NCBI GenBank assembly: GCA_900543695.1 | Contig: UQSG01000019.1 | Coordinates: forward strand, 1 to 54,686 | Direction: 5' to 3' | Source of the DNA: an uncultured Clostridium sp. | GTDB taxonomy: Bacteria > Bacillota > Clostridia > UBA1212 > UBA1255 | DNA length: 54,686 nucleotides | Part shown: piece by piece, positions 32,852 through 41,073 of the stretch | Layout: each line of letters begins with the position of its first letter | How positions within the stretch are numbered: position 1 is the first letter of the stretch | Made by a program: the position numbers and the translations under genes | Notes under the pieces: generated by a model | The model's database searches: none | Told to the model about the DNA's origin: nothing | Seen by the model: only the letters and a program-made list of their open reading frames with translations

Positions 32852-33574
32852 ATGGCTGTTGCAAAAAACAGAATCTGGGAACTGGACGCGCTTCGGGGCC
32901 TGTTCATCCTGTGCGTCGTTCTGGTCCATACGATATTCGATCTTCAGCTCTTCGGCTTTGTCGGCGAGGATACGCCGGTGCTGTTCAACATCATTCGGGA
33001 TTACGGAGGCATCCTGTTTGTATTGATTTCCGGAATCTGCGTCACGCTCGGCTCGCATTCCTTCCGGCGGGGAGCCATCGTCTTTCTTTGCGGTATGGTC
33101 ATTACCGGCGTCACGTACGCGCTGTATTATATTGATCCGGCAAACGAAAGCCTTCTGATTCACTTCGGCGTGCTCCATCTGCTCGGGCTGTGCATGATTC
33201 TGTATCCCTTGTATAAAAGGCTTCCGGTCTGGGCGATTGCCGTGCTTGGCGTTCTGCTGATTGCCGCGGGCTTTGCGCTGCAGCCGCTCCGGTCGGATTT
33301 TCCCTTGGCTCTTGTCATCGGCATCATTCCAAAGGGGTACGCCGCCGCGGATTATTTTCCTCTGCTCCCCAATTTAGGCTACTTTATGATCGGCAGCGTG
33401 CTCGGCCGCACGGTCTATCGGTCCAGGCAGTCGCTGCTGCCGCGATTTCCTTATACTGCGGCGCCAGTTCGGTTTTTCAGCTTCTGCGGGAGACATTCCC
33501 TCTGGATTTACATGCTGCACCAGCCCGTTATTTACGGAACCGTTTTACTGATTTACACGATCGCGAATAAATAA
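32852..33574 (+). CDS. Membrane protein, heparan-alpha-glucosaminide acetyltransferase-like (DUF1624)
   Basis: The 240-residue integral membrane protein has about seven transmembrane helices. It opens RIWELDALRGLFILCVVLVH, the hallmark of DUF1624/HGSNAT-like acyltransferases, with the LDxLRG motif and following His. The C-terminus RHSLWIYMLHQPVIYG also fits. It may acylate an extracytoplasmic glycan with acyl groups from inside the cell. Acceptor is unknown. I chose ATG at 32852; GTG at 32840 is an alternative. It overlaps the convergent MFS gene by 47 bases. Confidence 0.8.
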   Translation: MAVAKNRIWELDALRGLFILCVVLVHTIFDLQLFGFVGEDTPVLFNIIRDYGGILFVLISGICVTLGSHSFRRGAIVFLCGMVITGVTYALYYIDPANESLLIHFGVLHLLGLCMILYPLYKRLPVWAIAVLGVLLIAAGFALQPLRSDFPLALVIGIIPKGYAAADYFPLLPNLGYFMIGSVLGRTVYRSRQSLLPRFPYTAAPVRFFSFCGRHSLWIYMLHQPVIYGTVLLIYTIANK

Positions 33575-34718
33575 GAATACAGAGGAACGTCAGCAGCGGA
33601 AATACAGCCGACACCCCCATGCCGGCCTTCAGCCCGGCACGGTCGGCTACCGCGCCCGTAAGCCACGGGCCGAACACGCCGCCAAGATCGCCTGCGATCG
33701 CCAGATACGCAAAAAGCCATGCGCCCGCTTTCGGAAAATAATCCGCCGCAAATACCAGCGTGCCGGGCCAGAGCATCCCGGTGGCAAATCCCGTCAGCGC
33801 GCAAAAGAGCAGCGATAGCAGAGGAACGTTTGTAACCGATACGATCAGATAACAGAATACGGCGCCCAAAGCGCCCAGAAGCATAAAATGATGCAGGCGG
33901 ATTTTCCGGTCCAGCGCCGCGCTCACGACTCTGCACAGGCCGAGCATCAGCGCAAACATGCTCATGCCCGCTACGTCTCCGATCACCTTTTCGAGGCCGA
34001 CGGCCTTCTCCATAAACGCGGAGCTCCATTGCGCCATTATGGTTTCCGAACAGCCGCCAAAGAAAATCATAAGGATAAAAAGAAGAAAAACCGGGTTCCG
34101 GAAGATTCGGATTCCTCCCTGTCCGTGCTCCTCCGTCTTCGCGGCAGGCACCGGCATGACGCACGCCAGAAGGAAGCCGAGCACAGGTACAATCATCCAT
34201 CCCGTAACGATATATTTCCAGTGATTTCTGCCGAAAACCGAAAGCAATACCGTCGTCAGCACTACCGTCAGCACCTGCCCCCATGCATAAAAAGAATGGA
34301 GAATTGCCATATTTTTCCCTTTGGCCCGGTCAGGAAGCGCATGGATCAGCGGGCTGATCGTAATTTCCAGAAAGCCGCCTCCGACGGAAAACAGCACGGT
34401 TCCGATAACGAGCCAGAGATATGGGCTTCCCAGAAGATCCGGCGCCCATGCAAAAACGGCGTATCCGACGAACGCCATTGCCGCGGAAAATTGCAGCGCG
34501 ATCCGGTAGCCGTGTTTATCGACCATTTTGCTCAGCACAACGTCCACGACGAGCTGCGTTGCAAAGTTTACGGAAGCCAGCGCGCCGAGCTGCGCGTAGG
34601 ACAGCCCATACTGCTCCATCAGCGGAATAAAGAGAACAGGCGTCAGGTTGACGAGCGTCCCCTGGAGGATGTAAAACAAGTAGCAGGTGCATTTCGTAAG
34701 GCGGTAATTTTGCTCCAT
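33528..34718 (-). CDS. Major facilitator superfamily transporter
   Basis: The 396-residue protein has about 12 transmembrane helices in two halves. The loop 2-3 motif appears as SKMVDKHGYRIALQ, a variant of the MFS motif A. The N-terminal LTKCTCYLFYILQGTLVNLTP resembles fucose/sugar permease-like or multidrug-like MFS carriers of Clostridia. Substrate is not evident. AAAGGACA precedes the ATG. Its 3' end overlaps the acyltransferase-like gene tail to tail. Confidence 0.85.
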   Translation of the reverse strand: MEQNYRLTKCTCYLFYILQGTLVNLTPVLFIPLMEQYGLSYAQLGALASVNFATQLVVDVVLSKMVDKHGYRIALQFSAAMAFVGYAVFAWAPDLLGSPYLWLVIGTVLFSVGGGFLEITISPLIHALPDRAKGKNMAILHSFYAWGQVLTVVLTTVLLSVFGRNHWKYIVTGWMIVPVLGFLLACVMPVPAAKTEEHGQGGIRIFRNPVFLLFILMIFFGGCSETIMAQWSSAFMEKAVGLEKVIGDVAGMSMFALMLGLCRVVSAALDRKIRLHHFMLLGALGAVFCYLIVSVTNVPLLSLLFCALTGFATGMLWPGTLVFAADYFPKAGAWLFAYLAIAGDLGGVFGPWLTGAVADRAGLKAGMGVSAVFPLLTFLCILIYSRSCKSVKRFRK

Positions 34719-34790
34719 ATATGTGTCCTTTCGGCATATGCCGTAAAAATTTCGTTCAGCGTGGCATTTTATGAAAAAATGCGGCCCGTG

Positions 34791-35528
34791 TCAATCCGTA
34801 TCGATTCCGGCTTTTCGCGCCTGCGCATGCTGGAGCCGGCGCGGGATGCGATAAAGGCGTCCGTCCTTTCGAAAAAGCGCTCCGGTTTGCCGGAAACGGA
34901 AGGGAACGCCGGCCGCAAGACACTGCTCCCGCAGTGACAGGATCCAGCCGTAATCACAGATACGCGCGTCGTTTCCGCTCTCTCCGCCGCAAACGAGCTC
35001 CCGAATCATCGGAATTCCGCCCTTTTCCCGAATCGCCAGATACCGGCGCAGATCGATCGCGCCAAGCAAAGGCTCACAGATAATGATTTTGCGACGAATG
35101 GGCAGCGATGCATAAATTGGCAGGCGAAAGTCCGCCATCTCCTGATTTTCGCACGTACAGCAGACGGTGACGTTCTCGTAGCCCTCCTCCCAGTCCTCCG
35201 GGAGACTCACAAAAAAGCGGTTCACCCGCTTTGTGATGATCAGGAACTCCAGGTCCCGGCGGATCTGCATAAAACGCCACGCCTCCTTTCTCCATTCATC
35301 GGCGGCAGGATGAAAAAAGTCGGAAGTAAAGCAGGTATACACATAGTCTCCGTCCGGCTGCAGCCGATACGCGCCGCTTCGTTTTTTGTCGACGGGCAGC
35401 GTAAATGAGGCGTTCTTTCGAACCGCCGAAGGATCTCTTCCGTGATTCGGATCGCTTCGATATACATAACAGTTGGCGCAGCCGGCGCTGATTTTCGTGC
35501 AGCCGTGCCACGGATTCCAGGAAGCCAA
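34791..35528 (-). CDS. DUF5131 (phage Gp37/Gp68) family protein, radical-SAM-like
   Basis: The 245-residue protein begins SWNPWHGCTKISAGCANCYV, the family signature with three cysteines (C10, C17, C20) placed like the cluster cysteines of radical SAM proteins. It continues with VYTCFTSDFFHP, FLIITKRVNRF, CEPLLGAI and ELVCGGESGNDAR, all typical of Gp37/Gp68. These are widespread in phages and bacteria, and some members sit near DNA repair or phage genes. Biochemical role is not established. It stands alone between an MFS gene and a divergent glycoside hydrolase. Confidence 0.85.
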   Translation of the reverse strand: MASWNPWHGCTKISAGCANCYVYRSDPNHGRDPSAVRKNASFTLPVDKKRSGAYRLQPDGDYVYTCFTSDFFHPAADEWRKEAWRFMQIRRDLEFLIITKRVNRFFVSLPEDWEEGYENVTVCCTCENQEMADFRLPIYASLPIRRKIIICEPLLGAIDLRRYLAIREKGGIPMIRELVCGGESGNDARICDYGWILSLREQCLAAGVPFRFRQTGALFRKDGRLYRIPRRLQHAQARKAGIDTD

Positions 35529-35590
35529 TGGATGTCCTCCCCTCCTTCAGGATCCGCTTCATTTTATCACGGAAGCCGCTTCTGTCAACA

Positions 35591-35619
35591 TTGCCGCGGC
35601 GCGTCTTGTATGCTATACT
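35591..35619 (+). promoter_or_regulatory. Promoter of the GH127-like gene
   Basis: TTGCCG (35591-35596), a 17-base spacer and TATACT (35614-35619), with TGC before the -10 giving an extended form, 33 bases before the ATG. Confidence 0.6.
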
Positions 35620-35651
35620 TGCTTGCGAAAAAAGAAGGGAGACAACAGGGG

Positions 35652-37256
35652 ATGAAACGCAGCGTCAAACGAGTCGATTCGAAATACATCACGATCCGAG
35701 GAGATCTGTGCCGCCGGATCCATTTAAACTACGCACGTCTGGAATCAAAGCATTACAGGCCGGAGCATATTTTCGGAGCCGATCAAAGCGGCTGGCCCGG
35801 GGATTGGGAGGGCCGTACGATTCTCGCGCTTGTAAAGCTGAAAGCCGCGACAGGCAGAGAGCCGGCGTATCTTGAGCGGATCCTGGAGCTGCTCCCTGCG
35901 AGGCTGAATGAAAAGGGGTATCTGGGCCCCGTTTACGAGCAAGACGCCGAAAGCGCGCTTCCGGTTTTTAACGAGCAGCAATTATCCGGTCATAACTGGC
36001 TGCTCCGCGGTCTGCTGGAATACTGGCTGATTTCACGAAGCGACGCCGTAAAAAGTATGGCAGAGCAGATCGTCCGGAATCTTTATCTTCCTCTGACGGG
36101 CCATTATTCCACATATCCGAAGGATCCCGCCGAGCGAAGCGGCGGAGGCAGATACGACGGCAATATCAGCGGCCGCGTTCGCAACTGGTATATTTCGACG
36201 GACGTCGGGTGCGCATTTATGTGCCTTGACGCCATTTCACAGGCATATGAAATTTTCGGAGATCCGGCCTGCAAAAAGCTCGCGGACGAGATGATCGCCT
36301 CGCTCTGTACGATCGATCTGCTCGGCGTTCAAATGCAGACGCACGCCACGCTCTCCGCCGCGCGGGGAATCCTGCGGATGTATGGCGCTACAGGCACTCC
36401 ATTTTATCTTGAAACTGCGGAAAAGCTTTTCGGAACCTATACGGCCTGCGGCATGACGGAAAATTACGCCAACATCAACTGGTTCGGCCGGTCCGACACC
36501 TGGACGGAGCCATGCGCGATTGTGGATTCCTGCCTCTTGGCGATGGAATTGTATCGATATACGCTGCGGTACGAATATCTCTCGCTTGCAAACAGGATCT
36601 ACCGGAACGCACTCTGCTATGCACAGCGCATGAACGGCGGCTTCGGCTGTGATACCTGCGTCACAGCTCCCGATCAAAAGCTCCTGCACCCCCATGCGGG
36701 CGGTCTGAGCGAAGCGTTTTGGTGCTGTACCATGCGCGGCGCGGAGGGATTATCTTATCTCGGACAGAACGCGCTTTTTTATTCGGAAACGGAAAACGGA
36801 AGCGTGGAAACCATCTATATCAATCTGCTGGAGGATTTCGACGCCGAGCCGGACGCATACGAGCTTCATGTCCGCGCCGCGTACCCGGAGCAGGGCGGCG
36901 TTTCCATCCGATTCTTCAACAAAACCGCGAAAGCGGTCAATTTAATCGTTTACAATCCTGTAAAAGGATCTCCCTTGACATACTCCGCTGAACCCGGAGC
37001 CTCTCTGTTTCGTCCGGAAATCACGGTTTCTCCCGTTTATGACGGAAAACGACTCTGGTTTGGCGATCTGATATTAGGGATAAAAGGAATCTGTAAAGGC
37101 CATGAAATTGACGCTCCGAGTTTAAAACAATTGGAATATCTCGGCGCCGGAAAGTATAAATATAGGGGGACGGAATATTTCCTGGAACCGCTTGGCGACA
37201 TGGCAGATCTGGAATATGAAGAAACGGCAAAAGAAAGCAGGCAGATTTTATTTTGA
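35652..37256 (+). CDS. GH127-like glycoside hydrolase (beta-L-arabinofuranosidase family, DUF1680)
   Basis: The 534-residue protein has an alpha/alpha-barrel N-terminal part and a C-terminal beta domain. Zinc-site residues of GH127 are recognisable: E286-P-C288 in TWTEPCAIVDS, aligned with the family's E-T-C, and the paired C358-C359 in FWCCTMRGAEGLSYLG. GH127 enzymes remove L-arabinofuranose using a zinc-cysteine nucleophile; related GH146 and others differ in substrate. No signal peptide is visible, so it is probably cytoplasmic and acts on imported oligosaccharides. The ATG at 35652 follows GGGAG; the frame is open further upstream but over the divergent gene. A GH25 gene follows with TTGA overlap. 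Confidence 0.75.
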   Translation: MKRSVKRVDSKYITIRGDLCRRIHLNYARLESKHYRPEHIFGADQSGWPGDWEGRTILALVKLKAATGREPAYLERILELLPARLNEKGYLGPVYEQDAESALPVFNEQQLSGHNWLLRGLLEYWLISRSDAVKSMAEQIVRNLYLPLTGHYSTYPKDPAERSGGGRYDGNISGRVRNWYISTDVGCAFMCLDAISQAYEIFGDPACKKLADEMIASLCTIDLLGVQMQTHATLSAARGILRMYGATGTPFYLETAEKLFGTYTACGMTENYANINWFGRSDTWTEPCAIVDSCLLAMELYRYTLRYEYLSLANRIYRNALCYAQRMNGGFGCDTCVTAPDQKLLHPHAGGLSEAFWCCTMRGAEGLSYLGQNALFYSETENGSVETIYINLLEDFDAEPDAYELHVRAAYPEQGGVSIRFFNKTAKAVNLIVYNPVKGSPLTYSAEPGASLFRPEITVSPVYDGKRLWFGDLILGIKGICKGHEIDAPSLKQLEYLGAGKYKYRGTEYFLEPLGDMADLEYEETAKESRQILF

Positions 37257-37954
37257 AAAAACGCCGGTTCCTTATACATGCGCTATTCTGCATTTATCTG
37301 TTCATCCTGGCAGCACTGGTCAGGCCGATTGCCGGCTCTTATGAAGTGAAAGGCGTTGATGTCGCCCGCTATCAGGGCGAGGTAGACTGGGGCGCATTCT
37401 CGGAGCAGGGCATTGCATTTGCCTTTATCAAAGCGACGGAGGGAAGCAGTCACGTCGACATGCGCTTTCAGGAGAATTGGGAAGCTGTGGCAAAGACTTC
37501 CATCCTGGCAGCGCCATACCATTTTCTGAGCTATGACAGCAGCGGCGCGGCGCAGGCGGAGCATTATATTACAACGGTGGGCAAACGCCGCGGCATGCTG
37601 CCTCCGGCGGTAGACGTAGAGTTTTATGGGGATTATTACGATACGCCCATGGAACCGCGCAAGGCGCGTGAAATTCTGGGCGATCTTCTGGACGCTCTGG
37701 AAAAATTTTACGGAGCAAAGCCCATAATTTATGCGACTCGCTCCGCTTATACTTTGTATATTAAAGATTATTTCACCGACTATCCCCTTTGGATCCGCGG
37801 CGTTTATTATCCTCCGTTTCTGGACGGAATCTTCAGCTGGACATTTTGGCAGTATTCCGACCGCGGCAGACTTCACGGGCACGAGGGAGTTCATATTGAT
37901 CTGAACGTATACAGGGGAACTTTGGATGAACTGCAAGGCCTTGTAATCAAATAA
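37253..37954 (+). CDS. GH25-family lysozyme (muramidase)
   Basis: The 233-residue protein has an N-terminal membrane helix (about residues 6-25) and a GH25 domain: GVDVARYQGEVDW, FAFIKATEGSSHVD, PYHFLSYDSSG, the catalytic pair in AVDVEFYG, PIIYATRSAY and a final FWQYSDRGRLHG. It cleaves the MurNAc-GlcNAc bond of peptidoglycan outside the membrane. Only a TTG start fits, overlapping the previous stop as TTGA. The partner gene is cytoplasmic, so the pairing is more likely transcriptional convenience than a shared pathway. Confidence 0.88.
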   Translation: MKKRRFLIHALFCIYLFILAALVRPIAGSYEVKGVDVARYQGEVDWGAFSEQGIAFAFIKATEGSSHVDMRFQENWEAVAKTSILAAPYHFLSYDSSGAAQAEHYITTVGKRRGMLPPAVDVEFYGDYYDTPMEPRKAREILGDLLDALEKFYGAKPIIYATRSAYTLYIKDYFTDYPLWIRGVYYPPFLDGIFSWTFWQYSDRGRLHGHEGVHIDLNVYRGTLDELQGLVIK

Positions 37955-37977
37955 GAATCCCTTCTGAAAGCGGCGGC

Positions 37978-39270
37978 TTACTCCCGGATCTGGCCGCTGC
38001 CATTGACGACGTATTTCACAGTCGTCAGCTCCTTGAGTCCCATGGGCCCTCTGGCATGCAGCTTTTGATTGCTGATGCCGATTTCCGCGCCGAAGCCGAA
38101 TTCAAATCCGTCCGTAAACCGTGTCGAAGCGTTGACGTATACGCACGCCGCGTCCACATGATCCTGGAAATACCGCGCTTTTTCATAATTTTCCGTCACG
38201 ATAGCCTCGGAGTGTCCCGTACCATACGTATTGATATGCGCGACCGCTTCCGCACAGTCTCCGACGACCTTTACCGCCAGGATCAAATCGTTGTATTCCG
38301 TTTCCCAGTCGGACTCTTCCGCATGCTTGAGCAGATTTCTGTTTTCCGGCACTCCGCTTCGTTCCAAAATACGGTAGGCCTCCTCACAGCAGCGCAGCTC
38401 CACGCCCTTTTCTGTAAGCGACTGTGCAGCCGCGGGCAGGAACGTCTCGGCAATCCCGCGGTGTACAAGCAGCGTTTCCGCCGCGTTGCAGACGGAGGGA
38501 CGCTGCGTTTTTGCATTGACGATGATTTTGCGCGCCATCTCAGGATCCGCATCACAGTCCGCGTAAATATGGCAGTTTCCGGTACCGGTCTGAATGACGG
38601 GAACGGATGCCGTCGTTACCACGGTGTTGATCAGGCCCGCGCCGCCTCTGGGAATCAGCACGTCAATGTACCGATTCAGGCGCATCATCGCAGAAGCGAT
38701 CTCCCTGCCCGTGTTATCGATCAGCTGCACGCACGCTCCGGGCAGTCCCGCGTTTTCCAGCGCCTCTTTAAATATAGACGCAATGGCCAGGTTAGAACGA
38801 AGTGCTTCGCTGCCGCCGCGCAAAATACAAGCGTTTCCCGATTTGATACAAAGCCCTGCGGCATCGGCGGTTACATTCGGTCTGGCTTCGTAGATGATCC
38901 CGATCACGCCAAGCGGCACGCGTTTTTTTATGATTTCCAAGCCGTTGGGACGTTTATAGCCTTCTAGGATCGCTCCGATCGGATCCTCCATGGCTGTAAG
39001 CTGAAGGAGGCCCTCCGCCATGGCTTCGATCCTTGCAGCCGTAAGCCGCAGGCGGTCCTGCATCGAAACCGACATTCCTTTTGCCGCCGCAGCTTCCACA
39101 TCGTTTTGATTTTCGATGAGGATCCGTTCCGTATTCCGGACGAGCAGCTCGGCGGCATTTGACAGCGCTGCGTTTTTGACGCCCGCGGGGGCAACAGCAA
39201 GCACCGCGGCCGCATTCCTCGCCCGCAGGCCGTATGCTTCAAGATAATTAAAAATTTCATTTTCCGTCAT
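37978..39270 (-). CDS. proA: Glutamate-5-semialdehyde dehydrogenase (gamma-glutamyl phosphate reductase)
   Basis: The 430-residue aldehyde dehydrogenase-fold enzyme has VPLGVIGIIYEARPNVTADAA, LRGGSEALRSN, LIPRGGAGLIN, the catalytic Cys in KTQRPSVCNAAETLL, and the end GPMGLKELTTVKYVV. It reduces glutamyl-5-phosphate for proline synthesis. Its start lies inside the last codons of proB (14-base overlap), so the pair is coupled. proC is not in the window. Confidence 0.95.
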   Translation of the reverse strand: MTENEIFNYLEAYGLRARNAAAVLAVAPAGVKNAALSNAAELLVRNTERILIENQNDVEAAAAKGMSVSMQDRLRLTAARIEAMAEGLLQLTAMEDPIGAILEGYKRPNGLEIIKKRVPLGVIGIIYEARPNVTADAAGLCIKSGNACILRGGSEALRSNLAIASIFKEALENAGLPGACVQLIDNTGREIASAMMRLNRYIDVLIPRGGAGLINTVVTTASVPVIQTGTGNCHIYADCDADPEMARKIIVNAKTQRPSVCNAAETLLVHRGIAETFLPAAAQSLTEKGVELRCCEEAYRILERSGVPENRNLLKHAEESDWETEYNDLILAVKVVGDCAEAVAHINTYGTGHSEAIVTENYEKARYFQDHVDAACVYVNASTRFTDGFEFGFGAEIGISNQKLHARGPMGLKELTTVKYVVNGSGQIRE

Positions 39271-40105
39271 TTTGATGGTCTCCTTTCCCTGCGTTCTCAC
39301 ATTTCTTCGGATTTGCGATAAACAGCGTGCCCACCTCAGCGCCGTCCAGTATGTCATATATGATTTCGGGATTGCTTCCGTTGGCGATCACTGCATTTGT
39401 GCCCTGCTCCGCCGCAAGGCGCGAGGCATGGACTTTCGTCAGCATGCCGCCTGTGCCGAGCCGGCTCCCTGCGCCGCCCGCAGCAGCCTCGATCTGCTCG
39501 GACAAGTCAGAAATGTTGTGATACAGCACGGCATCCGGATTTTCATGCGGATTTTTGGAATAATAGCCGTCGATATCCGTGAGGATGATCAGCAGATCGG
39601 CCGCGATTAATTCTGAAACAATCCGCGACAGATTATCGTTGTCGCCGAATTTGATTTCGTCGACCGCTACGGTGTCGTTTTCGTTTACGATGGGGATGAT
39701 GTTCATGTCCATCAGCGTGTTGAAGGTATTGATCGAATTCCGTTTCGACTCTTCCCTGCTGATAATATACTTTGTAAGAAGCAGCTGCCCCGAAGAATAT
39801 CCATAATCCTCAAACGCCCGGCCGTACGCCTGCATCAGGCTGACCTGCCCCACTGCGGCGACAGCCTGCCTGCCCGCAACCGTGGAGGGCTTTTCCGCAA
39901 GCTTGAGTTTATCCACACCGAGCCCGATCGCACCGGACGAAACCAGCACAACCTTCCTGCCCTCGTTCATCAGATCGGAAATTACGCGTGCAAGCGTCTG
40001 GATTCTCCGCAGGTTTGTTTTTCCGTTCGGATACACGAGTGATGAGGTGCCGATTTTTATTACGATTTTCTGTGCGTCCTTCAGCTTTTTTCTTGCTTCT
40101 ATCAT
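39257..40105 (-). CDS. proB: Glutamate 5-kinase, short form without PUA domain
   Basis: The 282-residue amino-acid kinase has VIKIGTSSLV, VVLVSSGAIGLGVDKL, PIVNENDTVAVDEIKFGDND and GTGGMLTKVHAS. It phosphorylates glutamate as the first step of proline synthesis. It ends after the kinase domain and lacks the C-terminal PUA domain of the 367-residue E. coli enzyme, as in several Clostridia and streptococci. Feedback control by proline may therefore differ. Start ATG at 40105 with AAAAGGAA upstream; a TTG two codons earlier is possible. Confidence 0.94.
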   Translation of the reverse strand: MIEARKKLKDAQKIVIKIGTSSLVYPNGKTNLRRIQTLARVISDLMNEGRKVVLVSSGAIGLGVDKLKLAEKPSTVAGRQAVAAVGQVSLMQAYGRAFEDYGYSSGQLLLTKYIISREESKRNSINTFNTLMDMNIIPIVNENDTVAVDEIKFGDNDNLSRIVSELIAADLLIILTDIDGYYSKNPHENPDAVLYHNISDLSEQIEAAAGGAGSRLGTGGMLTKVHASRLAAEQGTNAVIANGSNPEIIYDILDGAEVGTLFIANPKKCENAGKGDHQNDGK

Positions 40106-40225
40106 ATGCAACGATTCCTTTTCCGCTTCCGCCGTTCATTTCCGAGCTATACCTTTTACAAGTCGGAAGTTTAGTATATCAAATGTTTCTGCAAAACGCA
40201 ACCGGCCCGCGCAGCTTGTCTTTTT

Positions 40226-40250
40226 GCTGATTGCAGCGCTGCAAATCAGC
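40226..40250. repeat. Near-perfect palindrome between proB and the rhomboid-like gene
   Basis: GCTGATT-GCAGCGCTGC-AAATCAGC is symmetric except for one extra A, and is flanked by TTTTT on the left and, after GGCG, AAAAAA on the right. Neither strand has a T-run after the stem, so it is not a usual terminator. It lies just upstream of the promoter at 40274 and could be an operator or cruciform. The rest of the 40106-40395 gap has no gene. Confidence 0.5.
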
Positions 40251-40273
40251 GGCGAAAAAATGGCCGACGGCAC

Positions 40274-40303
40274 TTGACATTCGCTTCGCCGCAAGTATAT
40301 ACT
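40274..40303 (+). promoter_or_regulatory. Promoter of the rhomboid-like/CDP-alcohol transferase operon
   Basis: TTGACA (40274-40279), an 18-base spacer and TATACT (40298-40303). About 90 bases of leader precede the ATG at 40396, which has TAGGAGGG upstream. Confidence 0.75.
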
Positions 40304-40395
40304 GAGGGATATTCCGGATTTTGCTTTTCCTGCTCCTTCTGCGGCGGCCGCCGGGCCGGAGCATACCGGAGAACCGATAGAATAGGAGGGCCCGG

Positions 40396-41055
40396 ATGTA
40401 CGAACAAACCTTTTTAGAGAAATTGAACAGAAAATTCGGCAGGTTCGCAATCCGGAACCTGATGGCGATCATTGTATGCGGGATGGCAGCCGTTTTCCTG
40501 TTGGATCTGTATCTTACATACGAAAAAGGAATTTATTTTTCTTCTTATCTGACGTTCGATCGCGCCGCAATTCTAAGCGGACAGTTCTGGCGGATTCTTT
40601 CTTTTATTTTTCTCCCGCCTGATTCCTCCGTTGTTTTTATTGTTTTTTCTCTTTATTTTTATTGGCTGATCGGCAGCGCTCTGGAAAATCAGTGGGGATC
40701 ATTCCGGTTTGATCTGTTCTATCTCTGCGGGATCCTTGCTACCATCGCCGTTGGATTCATAACGGGATACGCTCTGAACGACTATTTAAATCTGTCGCTG
40801 TTCTTTGCATTCGCACTGGTCTATCCGGATTTCCAGATCATGCTGTTTTTCCTGGTTCCGATCAAAGTAAAATATCTCGCTTTTATCGACGCCGTATATT
40901 TTCTGTGGATGCTGGTCACAGAAGGCTGGCGGAATAAAATCGTACTTCTGATTGCGATAGCAAATGTGCTTTTGTTTTTCGGGCGCGACTTCGTTTCAAA
41001 AATCAGAAGCGTGTACAGACGATATAAATACCGCAGAGATGCAAATCAGAGATGA
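40396..41055 (+). CDS. Rhomboid/derlin-fold membrane protein without protease residues
   Basis: The 219-residue protein has about five or six transmembrane helices (near 22-42, 60-78, 82-95, 103-128, 132-157, 170-195). The early pattern of a loop with 'ILSGQFWRILSFIFLPPDS' and then 'WLIGSALENQWGSFRFDLFYLCG' is the L1-TM2 region of the rhomboid fold. The catalytic GxSx motif and the C-terminal active-site His are absent, so it should be a pseudoprotease, like derlins or iRhoms. It probably binds membrane proteins or lipids. It is followed after 18 bases by a lipid-synthesis-like gene, which suggests a joint membrane role. Confidence 0.7.
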   Translation: MYEQTFLEKLNRKFGRFAIRNLMAIIVCGMAAVFLLDLYLTYEKGIYFSSYLTFDRAAILSGQFWRILSFIFLPPDSSVVFIVFSLYFYWLIGSALENQWGSFRFDLFYLCGILATIAVGFITGYALNDYLNLSLFFAFALVYPDFQIMLFFLVPIKVKYLAFIDAVYFLWMLVTEGWRNKIVLLIAIANVLLFFGRDFVSKIRSVYRRYKYRRDANQR

Positions 41056-41073
41056 TGCCCGGAAAGGATCTAT

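Noticed and set aside
33888..34937. A 349-codon plus-strand frame
   Set aside because: Antisense of the MFS transporter and the DUF5131 gene; spans two real genes on the other strand.
35442..35651. Longer N-terminus for the GH127-like protein
   Set aside because: The upstream codons overlap the start of the divergent DUF5131 gene and the promoter at 35591-35619; the ATG at 35652 follows a ribosome site and starts the family-like sequence.
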